DNA of 64,000 nucleotides, from positions 434,001-498,000 of the forward strand of contig CAVPDA010000018.1 of assembly GCA_963702495.1 (NCBI GenBank), given 5' to 3'. Below the pieces are notes generated by a model, which ran no database searches, was not told the DNA's origin, and was given only the letters and a program-made list of their open reading frames with translations. Both the position numbers and the translations under genes were made by a program. Below are positions 1 to 7,760 of this stretch, in pieces. Each line of letters opens with the position of its first letter. Position 1 is the first letter of the stretch. Source of the DNA: CAVPDA01 sp963702495. Its GTDB lineage: Bacteria > Pseudomonadota > Gammaproteobacteria > Burkholderiales > Rhodocyclaceae.

Positions 1-1793
1 GGGTAAGTGGGCGGAGTTTTTCGTCATGCGCAAGTAGTCGAAGACGAGCCGGGTACGGAAACAGAGCCTGCGCATGAGTTCGGCGATGGATTGGGAGGGT
101 TTCTGGAACGACTTGAGGATACCGACGGCAAAGCGGCGCAGTCGGGTGATGTTTTCGGGGCCAAAGCCGGTACGAATGCGCGAGCGATCTTCATCGTAGT
201 TCCAGTCGATGATGTGATGAACACTCTCGATTGACCAGTGACCGCGATTGATTGCCAGCACCTGTTGGGGTGAAGCCTGCTGCGTGCTACGGCTCGTTAT
301 CCCCAGAGCGGTCTCGCATCGCAGCTCACCCGTCTTCTTGATGAGGGTTTCGCGTTCGATCAGAAATACCTGGCCGACGTGGGGAAAGTCGATATAGGCA
401 TTGAGTGCTGAACTGCACCAGATGCGCCTCGTCTCGATGCGGCCATGATCGGGTGGCGTGACTTCGACAAAGTCCGCAGTCTGACGGTTCTCGAACAGCA
501 AGGCGATATCGCGTTGCAGCGTGGGTTGATTGCCTTTGACCGTGAAATGGTAAGCGGCCTGTTGCCCGACGATATACGAGGCCAAGGCGCGCTGGGTCAG
601 CAGGGCATCGGCCGTGATGTCCTTGCCGCTGATGTCGCAATTGGCGAGCAGCGGGATCGCCATGCCGATCTCATTGGTGCGCTTGGCTTCGTCACTGCCG
701 GCTAGGGGCAAGCTGGCGACTTTTTTTGAGCGTAGCAGGTTGCCGAGTCGTGGCCGAGGAGGCTCATGATGTGGGTTTGCTGGCCGGCCTCGTCAAGGGC
801 ATTCTTCATCGTCTTGCCGTCCATGGCCAGCGCCGTGTCGCGTGCGCCCCACGCCTGGTTCCAGGCGGCCAGTGCCCGGTCCAGCGCCCCCGATTCGATG
901 CGCACCAGACAATCGCGAATGACGAATTCGCTGGGCACGAGATACAGTCCGTTCTCGCGTCGGCAACCAAAGCGCTCGCGCGCCTTCTGCCCCAAGGCGT
1001 CGGCCCACCCGGAAATAGCCTTGTAGCCGCGCATGCCGCACAGAATCGCGCCGGCGGCGATCGCCAGCACGACCGGCAGTCGATGGCGTCGTCCCTGGGC
1101 GCGGCGTGGGTCGGCGATGGTGGCAAAGCACTGGGGCAGCGAGCGCATTTGTTCGGCGTTGAGCATGATCTTGGGGGCTCCAGTCAGTTGTAAGCGTTGC
1201 CGCTCGGGATGCGTTAATTGCCGCTGAGGATCGCGGCACAAGGCACGCACAAAGACCCGCTTGGGCGCATCCACCTCATTGCTATAGCCGCCTTTGGTAC
1301 GGCGATAGCCTTGGGTCAAGCCCAGTTCTGTCCAGTTGGCGGCGCGATACACGCCCCCATGGAAGCGTCGCGGGTCCACGAAGGTTTCGAGCAGCAGCAG
1401 CGGATGCCCAAAGCGGGCCTGCCAATCCCCACCAATGCGCCGCTCCAGCAGTGACAGTACCCGTGAGCCGATATTCGGGCGGTGCCATTCGGGCAGGATC
1501 AAGAATCGACTGTTGTTGGCGATCAGCTTGAGCCGACCGTACTGGGTGCGAAAATCCCAGCCGATCCAGCGATCACGTACGCCACACTTCAGGGCCGCCG
1601 CTGACAGGCTCAGTTGTGCGACCCATTGATCCTGCCACGTTGCCACGTACCACAGCGTCTCGCCTATCTTGGCAAGATCGCCAAGATAGTGATGTCGTGC
1701 CAAGTGTTCCTGATAGCGCGTCTGTTCGCTTGGCTCGACCGGGCGCACCCGCAGTTGCGCCAGCACTTCGCTGGTGAGTTTCGCCGCTTCCAT
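1..1793 (-). CDS. ISAs1-family transposase with DUF4338 (DruA-like) N-terminal domain, read across a -1 shift
   Basis: DDE transposase of the ISAs1/YhhI type, running off the left edge of the window close to its expected C-terminus. The first frame starts at ATG 1793. Residues about 1-190 resemble DUF4338, the domain of Druantia DruA, and from about residue 215 the ISAs1 transposase begins, with the first catalytic Asp in LAMDGKT. This frame stops at 702. The -1 frame entered at the A7 run (721-727) is open from 719 to base 1 and carries the rest: second Asp in DITADAL, the family segment KGNQPTL, and the Glu in HWSIES. The shift site reads C AA AAA AAG, which contains the slippery heptamer A AAA AAG in the correct phase. 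It may be programmed frameshifting or a one-base homopolymer error (A7 for A8). Together the two frames give about 600 residues. The DUF4338 fusion is known in some transposases; its role is not established. Confidence 0.8.
721..727 (-). promoter_or_regulatory. Candidate -1 frameshift slippery site (A AAA AAG) in transposase
   Basis: On the minus strand an A7 run followed by G gives codons CAA AAA AAG in the zero frame, so the phase matches X XXY YYZ with A AAA AAG, as in dnaX and several IS transposases. The -1 frame downstream is uninterrupted to the window edge and holds the remaining catalytic residues. I did not find a clear pseudoknot by eye. Short homopolymer indels are common elsewhere in this window, so an assembly error is a real alternative. 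Confidence 0.45.
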
Positions 1794-2045
1794 CCCGTGG
1801 CTTATACCGGGATCGCTGGGCTTTGTCCAGCTTCGCTAAATCAACCTCTTGGTTTTGCCTGGGTTTCTTGCAAGGGCAAATTCACCCTGGACTCCTATGG
1901 CCGAGGACTTGACAGCTGCGCGCCCCTTGCGACGGTCTGTTGCTGTTCGTCGAGCAGTCGTCGGGGTCGATGCCTGCCATGACCCACAGACGGTCGAAAC
2001 GACATCAGCCGTGCAGGCCCCCATCGTTCAAGGTCACGATCCGCG

Positions 2046-2276
2046 TCAGGCGCGTCCGCTGAGTACTGTCTCGCCGATCAGTCCCGCGCGCTCTCTGACT
2101 CGGCCCCGTAGCTGATCGCCTTCGAAATCGAGCAGCACCGTGAGATGGTTGATCCGGGCAATCGTGTCAATCTCCGGCGTGAACTGGTCGGCGCCGGTCC
2201 ACCGACCGCGACCCACCACCCGGTCGTTCGATGCAGGGTTGATACCGAAGTGGTAGGCATCTTCCCCGAAGTACGG
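2046..2276 (-). pseudogene. Short open remnant, unidentified C-terminal fragment
   Basis: A 76-codon open stretch with no start codon, bounded upstream by a TGA at 2277-2279 and ending at TGA 2046-2048. It reads like a protein C-terminus (aromatic and hydrophobic pattern such as GEDAYHFGINPASNDR) and not like random high-GC translation. I cannot assign a family with confidence; a serine-hydrolase tail is a weak guess. The rest of 1800-2540 shows no convincing gene. Confidence 0.25.
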
Positions 2277-2544
2277 TCAAATCGGGGGCCCGCACAGGGA
2301 GGCACGTGGCTCCATCCTACGCCTTCGTTTGCCACCGGTTGCCATAGGGCAATCTGCACAGACCTGTGGGCGCACCTCGACATTCGGCCGCGAGGCAGCG
2401 AAAGCCATCGTCATGTGCGCATCGGGTACGCCTGGTTCGTGCCCGGCCGCGTTCGCGGGCGCCCGGGACAATCCCACTTGAGGCATTCCACGTCACCCCC
2501 GGTCGGGAGCGCCGGATTCAGTCATCCGGCGGAGCGGCCGGCGC

Positions 2545-3342
2545 TCACTCGCACAGCACCCAGTTGGCGGGGTAGTCCCAGATGACGGAAGGCTGGAAGC
2601 CGCCTGGGGCGACGGACGGAGCTTTGGCGAGGTGGGCCTGCGCCACGCGGATCTGGATCTTCTCGTCGGCGAGATTCTCCACGTAGCCGACATAGCGCAC
2701 CGGTCCGAGGCGACCGGATTCCTCCCGGCAGATTCTCGCGCCGATTTTGCGCATGCGCGGCAGCATTAGATGACGCTGGTCGGCCGCCCGCTGCATCCGC
2801 CGTGCCTCGGCGTCCGCCGCCGCGGCAATATCCGCGCGGGTGCGATAACCGAGAGAACGCAGCTTCTCGACGTAGTCGGGATTGGCCGAGCCGGCCGTGG
2901 GCTCGACGAGGAGGACGTCAACCGAGTGGTCGGGGGCGTTGGTGCAGTGACGGTCATTCTTGACCTCCGCGTAGAAGAGCACCGCGTCGGGGTCGCTGCG
3001 GTCGCGACACATCGGCGCTCTGAACTCCCCGCCCTTGGCCTCGCAGAACTTGCGGTACTGCCGGGTGATCCCGGGCGCACCCACAGCTTCGGCGTGGCGT
3101 GCGCACCAGTACATCGCATAGGTCGAGTAGCCGTCCAGGCGCTCCGGCTCCACCACTGAAACCTTCACCTTGGCCAGCGTGACATCCAGCAAGGCCGAGG
3201 TCTCGACCTGCAGCTTGCGGGTGAACTCGATGACCGAGTCGGTCTGCTCCGGCCGCGTCAAGGGGGTGGTGGACGTGCAGCCGCAAAGCACCGCGGCCGC
3301 CAGAGCGGCAGGTAGGGCCCGGTACTCAATTCCGGTAGTCAT
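2545..3342 (-). CDS. Putative outer-membrane lipoprotein, unknown function
   Basis: 265 residues. The chosen start (3342) has AAGGAG about 11 bases upstream and gives a short signal peptide ending in a lipobox (VLCGC, lipidated Cys about residue 21). The mature part is soluble and Cys-containing, with paired cysteines around WCARH, FCEAKGG, MCRDRSD and DRHCTN that could form disulfides in the periplasm, and ends near WVLCE. No recognised domain. It lies divergently from the XRE regulator gene at 3494, with the operator-like palindrome in the shared 150-bp interval, so it may be one of that regulator's targets. It sits inside the integrative-element remnant. A longer frame extends to 3468, but it lacks a signal peptide and a good ribosome-binding site. 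Confidence 0.6.
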   Translation of the reverse strand: MTTGIEYRALPAALAAAVLCGCTSTTPLTRPEQTDSVIEFTRKLQVETSALLDVTLAKVKVSVVEPERLDGYSTYAMYWCARHAEAVGAPGITRQYRKFCEAKGGEFRAPMCRDRSDPDAVLFYAEVKNDRHCTNAPDHSVDVLLVEPTAGSANPDYVEKLRSLGYRTRADIAAAADAEARRMQRAADQRHLMLPRMRKIGARICREESGRLGPVRYVGYVENLADEKIQIRVAQAHLAKAPSVAPGGFQPSVIWDYPANWVLCE

Positions 3343-3426
3343 TCTCCGCTTCTCCTTTCCCCTGCGCCGTGGCAGGGCGCGCCCGTGCGCCGGACCCGTG
3401 GCCGATGGAGGCGCATGGATCGAATT

Positions 3427-3488
3427 CCAACTATTGTGTGAAGACAAATGATAGCCGCGAAGCCACATTTCTCCAACTATTGTTGGAG
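3427..3488. promoter_or_regulatory. Operator-like palindrome and direct repeat before XRE gene
   Basis: CTCCAAC-TATT-GTTGGAG (3471-3488) is a perfect 7-bp inverted repeat, and its left part CCAACTATTGT recurs as a direct repeat 46 bp upstream (3427-3437). The palindrome includes the GGAG ribosome-binding site of the XRE gene that starts at GTG 3494. Binding there would block both transcription and translation, as in autoregulated Cro/C-protein circuits. Confidence 0.55.
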
Positions 3489-3493
3489 GCGCC

Positions 3494-3808
3494 GTGGACG
3501 TTGCGGAGGCATTCGGTCTCGTCCTCAGGCGGTTGAGGCAGGAGGCGGGCCTGACCCAGGAAGCGCTCGGCTTCGCGGCGGGGCTGCAGCGAAACTACAT
3601 CAGCCTGCTCGAACTCGGCCAGCGTCAGCCGAGCCTGACCACGATCCTGTCGCTCGCCCGTGGCATGGACACCGATGCCGCGGCAATGGTGGGGCTCGTC
3701 GAGGCCGAACTCGGCCACCCCGCAGCGGGCTCCCCCGCCGGCGGGCGCGTCTCCCCGACGACCGAGCCGACCGCGACACGCCGGCACGGGGACGGCCGCA
3801 AGCGATAG
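3494..3808 (+). CDS. XRE-family (Cro/CI) transcriptional regulator
   Basis: 104 residues from GTG 3494, whose GGAG lies in the preceding palindrome. Residues 5-60 form a canonical HTH_3 domain (RRLRQEAGLTQEALGF, then NYISLLELGQRQPSL), followed by a short disordered Pro/Thr/Arg tail. The size and architecture match single-domain repressors such as restriction-modification C proteins and phage or plasmid repressors. No restriction gene is adjacent. The 18-bp palindrome over its own ribosome-binding site suggests negative autoregulation, and the divergent lipoprotein gene is a possible second target. Confidence 0.85.
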   Translation: MDVAEAFGLVLRRLRQEAGLTQEALGFAAGLQRNYISLLELGQRQPSLTTILSLARGMDTDAAAMVGLVEAELGHPAAGSPAGGRVSPTTEPTATRRHGDGRKR

Positions 3809-4009
3809 CTGTTCGGATTGTCTCGACGGTGCGCGGCCCTCTCTTTCCACGATTTGAACGTACGGTGGGCCGGGCACGTGATCGGTCTGTCCAAGCCGCG
3901 CCGCTGCGGACCTCGGGGCCGGCGCGACGTCGGCCGATTTGCCGCGGCCACACGGTGCTCCGCGATTGACAATCCGCCGCGATGCGGGCGGCAGGCCAGG
4001 CCCACGCCC

Positions 4010-4237
4010 TCAGCACCCGTAGTGGCCCGCAGGGCACTGGTCCGGCGGCGGCGGGCTGTTGGTGATGCCGATCGAGACAGTGCAGCCGGCAAGCCAAAGC
4101 ACCGCACACAGGCCCAGCACGGCGCAGGATCGCACCCACCCGTTCCGGCGTTGGCGGCCATGCCGCGGTGGCTTTTCCGGGTTCGTCGCCGTCGCCGGAC
4201 GCGCCAACCGGCCGCCGGTTGCGGTCCCGCGTTTCAT
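4010..4237 (-). CDS. Small putative lipoprotein
   Basis: 75 residues. ATG 4237 is preceded by GGGGAG at good spacing. A basic N-terminus of about 40 residues leads to a hydrophobic segment ending in the lipobox WLAGC, leaving a short mature tail of about 24 residues rich in Pro and Cys (PPPPDQCPAGHYGC). This resembles small entry-exclusion or lysis-type lipoproteins carried on mobile elements, but no family is identifiable. The N-terminal stretch before the signal is unusually long, so a later start is possible. It follows the HD-domain gene on the same strand with 59 bp between. Confidence 0.45.
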   Translation of the reverse strand: MKRGTATGGRLARPATATNPEKPPRHGRQRRNGWVRSCAVLGLCAVLWLAGCTVSIGITNSPPPPDQCPAGHYGC

Positions 4238-4296
4238 CCGTGCTCCCCGTACGATCCGATCGTCCCGGAGGCCGGTGGCCGTGCCCGTACCGTTAA

Positions 4297-5262
4297 TCAT
4301 TCGGGCTGTAAGATGACCGTTTCGTCTGGCTCGTCCTGGGGGCGCCAGAAGCGGTCCTCGCCCAGCCGGGCGTGGAGGGCACCTGCCGGACCGCGACCGA
4401 AGGCGCGCACCTCCTTGTCGCGCTCGGCGGAGAGCCGGTCAGCGAGCTGCACGGCGAACACGGCGGGGAAGGCCGGCTCCTGCCGGTAGCGGCCGGCGAG
4501 GCAGGACCACAGGTGGCGCAGCGCGAGCCCGGCGTCCGGCCAGTCGCCGTCGAGGCTGGCCAGGGCCGGGGCGCAGATCTCCAGCACCAAGTGCTCGTGG
4601 GCCACGAGGTTGCCCATGGAGGTGCGCCGCAGCCGGTGGTCGAGCGTCCAGATCTTGCCCAGGTCGTGCAGCAGCGCACCCACGATGGCGATGTCGCGCT
4701 GCGCCTCAGCGAGCGGCAGGAGCTGTACGATCTCGGCGACTTCCAGACTGTGTTCGAGCAGTCCGCCCGGGTGTCCATGGTGGTAGCGGATACTGGCCGG
4801 CGCCGAGAGCAGCGGCAGAGCGATACGGTCCTCAGCGAGCACCCGCAGAACGAAGTCGCGCAGAGCGTGCGAGTCGATGCCTTCGACGATCCGGGAAAGC
4901 GGGCCGAGCAGTCCCGGCACCGGGCACAGCGGGGCCGGGAGCAGGCGCAGGATCCCGGTCAACGGGGTCGCTCCACTGGTCTCCAGGGCGATCAGGTCGC
5001 ACAGCGTCACGCCGCCGAACTGGCGCGAGCGCGCCTCGACCCGGACCACCGACCAGTCGGGCAGGAGGGCGAGCTCGCCCACCCGTTCCGGCCAAGCGTA
5101 GGCGCGGATTGCGCCGCTGGCGTCCGCCAGTTCGCAGCAGACGAAGTGCTCGCCGCGGCGCGAGCGCCGCTCGCGCATGCCGCGGATCCGGTAGGTGCCC
5201 TCGAAGCGGCAGGGCTCGGCGAATATGGAGGCGATTGGCGTGGAACGATCAGGGCTCGGCAT
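4297..5262 (-). CDS. OB-fold plus HD-domain protein, YhaM-like 3'-5' exonuclease family
   Basis: 321 residues from ATG 5262 (GGGAGGACGGCC upstream), overlapping the integrase stop by 14 bp. Residues about 10-100 look like an OB-fold nucleic-acid-binding domain (TYRIRGMRERRSRRGEHF, then a small beta-rich segment). Residues about 140-290 form a metal-dependent HD phosphohydrolase domain with HHGHPGGLLEHSLEV and the HD pair in ALLHDLGK, plus a later AHEHLVLEI helix. OB+HD is the architecture of Bacillus YhaM, a 3'-5' exoribonuclease, and similar proteins are frequent in integrative conjugative elements of Proteobacteria. Overlap with the integrase suggests co-expression within the element. Activity on RNA or DNA is inferred only. 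Confidence 0.7.
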   Translation of the reverse strand: MPSPDRSTPIASIFAEPCRFEGTYRIRGMRERRSRRGEHFVCCELADASGAIRAYAWPERVGELALLPDWSVVRVEARSRQFGGVTLCDLIALETSGATPLTGILRLLPAPLCPVPGLLGPLSRIVEGIDSHALRDFVLRVLAEDRIALPLLSAPASIRYHHGHPGGLLEHSLEVAEIVQLLPLAEAQRDIAIVGALLHDLGKIWTLDHRLRRTSMGNLVAHEHLVLEICAPALASLDGDWPDAGLALRHLWSCLAGRYRQEPAFPAVFAVQLADRLSAERDKEVRAFGRGPAGALHARLGEDRFWRPQDEPDETVILQPE

Positions 5263-6541
5263 GGCCGTCCTCCCGTTCGGCAGCGAGTTGGCGCTCACCG
5301 TCGCCGAGCGCCCCGGTGATTAGGCGCTCGAAGGCCGAGCCGTCCCGGCGAGTGAGGTTCGGGACGAAGCGGGAGTAAACCCGGAACAGCATCTCGGTGG
5401 TGGTATGGCCGAGCTGGCGGGCGATCCACTCCGGGCTTTCCCCGCAGGCGAGCCAGAGGGTGGCCGCGGTGTGGCGGCACTGGTAGGGCCGCCGGGACTT
5501 GAACCCGAGGTGGCGCAGCAGCGGATACCAGACGCGGCAGGTGACGTTCTTGTGGGCGAGCGGGGTGCCCGCCCCGGTGCAGAAGACGAAAGCCGACACG
5601 TTCCGGGTGGCCTTCTCCTGGGACTTGAGCGCGTCGAACACGATCTGCGACATCTGGATGTCGCGCTGCGAGCCGTCGGTCTTGGTGTACTCCTCCCGGC
5701 CGGCGACGACGGTCTCGCGCACCAGGATCAGCCGGCGCTCGAAGTCAACATACTTCCACTTCAGCCCGTCGGCCTCGCCGGTGCGCATGCCGGTGAAGAA
5801 GCGCAGGGTGAAGTAGTTGCGGAAATCCGGACGCACGCGATCGAGGATCGTCTTCACCTCGTCGAGGCTGAACGGATCGACGTCGATGCGCGGCACCCGA
5901 AGCTGCTTGATGCCCTGGAAGGGTGTGCGAAAATCGAAACGGTCGGCCGCTTCGTTGAGGATCTGCCGCAGCGGGTTGAGGATCTTGTTGATCCGCGGCC
6001 TGGAAAGCGGTTTGTCCTTGCCCCGCGCCTGGACTTTGGCGAGCTCAGCGCGGAAAGCAAGAATCTGGGCCTTGGTGATCCGGCCGACCTCCATCTCCCC
6101 GAAGCGGGGGAAGAGCTTGCGGTCGAGGATGTCGCGGATGCCCCGGCGGTGGGAGCGCCGCCACTCGACTTCCTTCTCGGCGAACCAAGTGTCGGCGAAG
6201 TCGCGCAACGGCGGCGTGGCGGGAACGGTGGGCGGAATCGGACCCTGAGAGGAGGGCGCGGTGGAGGCAGGACGTGCGCCAGCGGGCTGCGCTAGGCCCG
6301 CGACTCCCGCAGCCAGTGCCGCGGCGTCGGACTTCTCGGCGTTGCGGCTGTTGGGGAAGTAGCGCCGATAGTCGAAGCTGCCGAGGCTGATGTCGGCCTC
6401 GATCTTGTCGATCAGTTTCTGGATCTTCCTGCGGTTTGCCGCGTTGTCTGGTAGCGCGGTCTGCTCGCGGCAGCGGACGCCCTGGTAGTAGAAGTCGATG
6501 AACAAGAGGCCGGTGTCACTGCGCTTGCGGATGCTAGCCAC
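5249..6541 (-). CDS. int: Tyrosine-type site-specific integrase
   Basis: 430 residues from GTG 6541, which overlaps the excisionase stop. The N-terminus (VASIRKRSDTGLLFIDFYYQ) is the DUF3596/arm-binding type found in phage and genomic-island integrases, then a core-binding domain (about 115-220) and a catalytic domain. The active-site Arg is in FFTGMRTGEADGLKW, the second box is PYQCRHTAATLWL (Tyr at the usual first His, common in this subfamily), then LGHTTTEML and the nucleophile Tyr in FRVYSRF. The gene lies 0.8 kb from tRNA-Arg(CCG), a typical attachment site, and is co-directional with xis and the HD gene. It probably integrated the 2.5-7.4 kb element. Confidence 0.92.
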   Translation of the reverse strand: MASIRKRSDTGLLFIDFYYQGVRCREQTALPDNAANRRKIQKLIDKIEADISLGSFDYRRYFPNSRNAEKSDAAALAAGVAGLAQPAGARPASTAPSSQGPIPPTVPATPPLRDFADTWFAEKEVEWRRSHRRGIRDILDRKLFPRFGEMEVGRITKAQILAFRAELAKVQARGKDKPLSRPRINKILNPLRQILNEAADRFDFRTPFQGIKQLRVPRIDVDPFSLDEVKTILDRVRPDFRNYFTLRFFTGMRTGEADGLKWKYVDFERRLILVRETVVAGREEYTKTDGSQRDIQMSQIVFDALKSQEKATRNVSAFVFCTGAGTPLAHKNVTCRVWYPLLRHLGFKSRRPYQCRHTAATLWLACGESPEWIARQLGHTTTEMLFRVYSRFVPNLTRRDGSAFERLITGALGDGERQLAAEREDGHAEP

Positions 6542-6773
6542 GGCAGATCCCCCCGTTGGCCATCGGAATGGCGAGGCCGTTGCCCGAGGCGTTCGCCATG
6601 TCCTGCTCGATGCGCTCCCAGATGTAGAGGATCTTACGTCCGCCAAACGGGCGGATGTAGTGAACTCCCTCGAGCAGCACACTGTCCTTCATTCGCTCGC
6701 GGATCGTCCGAGGGTCGTACTTGATCCGTCCCGAGAGTTCTTCGGTCGTCAGGTAGGTCTGCGACATACACAT
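6534..6773 (-). CDS. Excisionase / small HTH DNA-binding protein
   Basis: 79 residues (77 from the second ATG, 6767); GGGAG lies just upstream of both. The winged-helix pattern TTEELSGRIKYDPRTIRERM followed by a basic strand (PFGGRKILYIWERI) matches phage and island excisionase-like or MerR-type DNA-binding proteins. It overlaps the integrase start (GTG 6541) by 8 bp, so the two are translationally coupled. Its probable role is directing integrase toward excision and repressing the int promoter. Confidence 0.7.
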   Translation of the reverse strand: MCMSQTYLTTEELSGRIKYDPRTIRERMKDSVLLEGVHYIRPFGGRKILYIWERIEQDMANASGNGLAIPMANGGICRG

Positions 6774-6917
6774 TCTCCCAAATTAAGAAGTATCATCCGG
6801 GATAAAGATTCACCAGATTAAATGGCCAATCTTTATCCTGAGTGACATTATGCACGTCGTAAAGACGTTGTCAAGTGCTTTTCGTCATTCTGAACGACAT
6901 AACACCTTGGAGAAGGC
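6774..6917. promoter_or_regulatory. Divergent xis-int / repressor control region
   Basis: This AT-richer interval separates divergent xis and a Cro-like gene. It contains a perfect 11-bp inverted repeat GGATAAAGATT (6800-6810) / AATCTTTATCC (6828-6838) with a 17-bp spacer, a second short dyad ACGTC-GTAAA-GACGT (6854-6868), and a third imperfect GTC...GAC dyad near 6883-6898. The arrangement fits multiple operators governing lysogeny-like control of integrase expression. Confidence 0.55.
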
Positions 6918-7124
6918 ATGATTCGCTGTCACCTCTCGCGGATGATGGGCGAGCGAAAGATGAAGATCATCGACGTCGCCCGCGAAACGGGGCTTCATCG
7001 CAACACGGTGACCCTGCTCTATAACGAAACCGCCAACAGGATCGAACTCGAAACGATCGACCGGCTATGCCTGCTGTTCCGGTGCAACGTTGGAGACCTA
7101 CTCGAGTTCGTCCCCGACAAGTGA
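6918..7124 (+). CDS. Small Cro/CI-type HTH regulator
   Basis: 68 residues; ATG 6918 has GGAGAAGG immediately upstream. The whole protein is one HTH domain of the HTH_26 / YozG type (MKIIDVARETGLHRNTVTLLY, then NRIELETIDRLCLLFRCNVGDLLE). It is divergent from xis-int across a region with several dyads and probably represses the integrase operon and itself. An internal start at MKIID is possible but has a poorer ribosome-binding site. Confidence 0.82.
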   Translation: MIRCHLSRMMGERKMKIIDVARETGLHRNTVTLLYNETANRIELETIDRLCLLFRCNVGDLLEFVPDK

Positions 7125-7379
7125 TCGCTTGGGCACGGAGGGCGAACGTCGATTTCGGGAAATGGGCCGATTGGCCGGCAAGTGCATGGGCACAACTTGG
7201 GCGCACCATGGGCACGCAGTAGGCACGGAGGCGCAACAGGTTCGCGGCCAGACCATTGCCCCGGGCATCGGAATCCGGACGACTTGGTGCCCGATATCAT
7301 GCCGGAGAGCATTCCAAAGACGTATCCGAGGAATGCCAATCAGCTAAGAAAACTGGTAACTATCTGATAAATTTGAATT

Positions 7380-7455
7380 TGGCGCGCCCGGCGCGAATCG
7401 AACGCGCGACCTTCGGCTTCGGAGGCCGACACTCTATCCCCTGAGCTACGGGCGC
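7380..7455 (-). tRNA. tRNA-Arg (anticodon CCG)
   Basis: The minus strand folds as a cloverleaf: acceptor GCGCCCG / CGGGCGC, D arm with GCTCAGGGGATAGAG, anticodon stem TCGGC / GCCGA with loop CTCCGAA (anticodon CCG), and a T arm GCGCG-TTCGAAT-CGCGC. The discriminator G is followed by an encoded CCA (7380-7382). It lies at the edge of the integrase-bearing segment and probably served as its attachment site. The 5' half of this gene is repeated in tandem just upstream. Confidence 0.95.
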
Positions 7456-7641
7456 GGGGTGGAAAGAAGAGCAGAAGTCATTTTACACGACCTTGGTCCG
7501 ATGACTTCTGCCTTCGGAGGCCGACACTCTATCCCCTGAGCTACGGGCGCGGGGTGGAAAGAAGAGCGGAAGTCATTTTACACGACCTTGGTCCGATGAC
7601 GCCTGCCTTCGGAGGCCGGCAGTTCATCCCCTGACCTGGGG
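7417..7641. repeat. 95-bp tandem repeat containing the 5' half of tRNA-Arg
   Basis: CTTCGGAGGCC begins at 7417, 7512 and 7607, an exact 95-bp period. Each unit carries the tRNA 5' half (anticodon loop to acceptor 5' strand) plus its leader. Copies one and two differ by about two bases; the third decays after about 35 bp. Only the first copy is joined to a tRNA 3' half, so the others cannot make a tRNA. The repeated break in the anticodon loop matches the crossover point of tRNA-targeting integrases. Confidence 0.9.
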
Positions 7642-7716
7642 GCATCAGGCGGCGAAGGATCGTGGGTGCTGCGGCCGCCATCCATGGCACCCTGTCTCGA
7701 TGCGGCGGGAAGCGTC

Positions 7717-7722
7717 TATAAT
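7717..7722 (+). promoter_or_regulatory. -10 box for the triheme cytochrome gene
   Basis: TATAAT lies 38 bp before the ATG at 7761, in otherwise GC-rich DNA. The -35 region (about 7694-7699) is a poor match, so the promoter is supported mainly by the -10. Confidence 0.4.
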
Positions 7723-7760
7723 GCTCCGTTTGAATATTTCCGCGCCCGAGGTGACCAGAA

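Larger units (their letters stand above)
1..1880 (-). mobile_element. Partial ISAs1-like insertion element
   Basis: The transposase at 1-1793 occupies nearly all of this segment. The 3' end of the element lies outside the window, so terminal repeats and target duplication cannot be checked. The 5' boundary is approximate: non-coding sequence begins just beyond 1793 and no inverted repeat partner is visible. Confidence 0.55.

Noticed and set aside
1800..2540. Several short open frames on both strands near the ISAs1 element
   Set aside because: No start/ribosome-binding pairs or family features; only a 76-codon remnant at 2046-2276 is kept, with low confidence.
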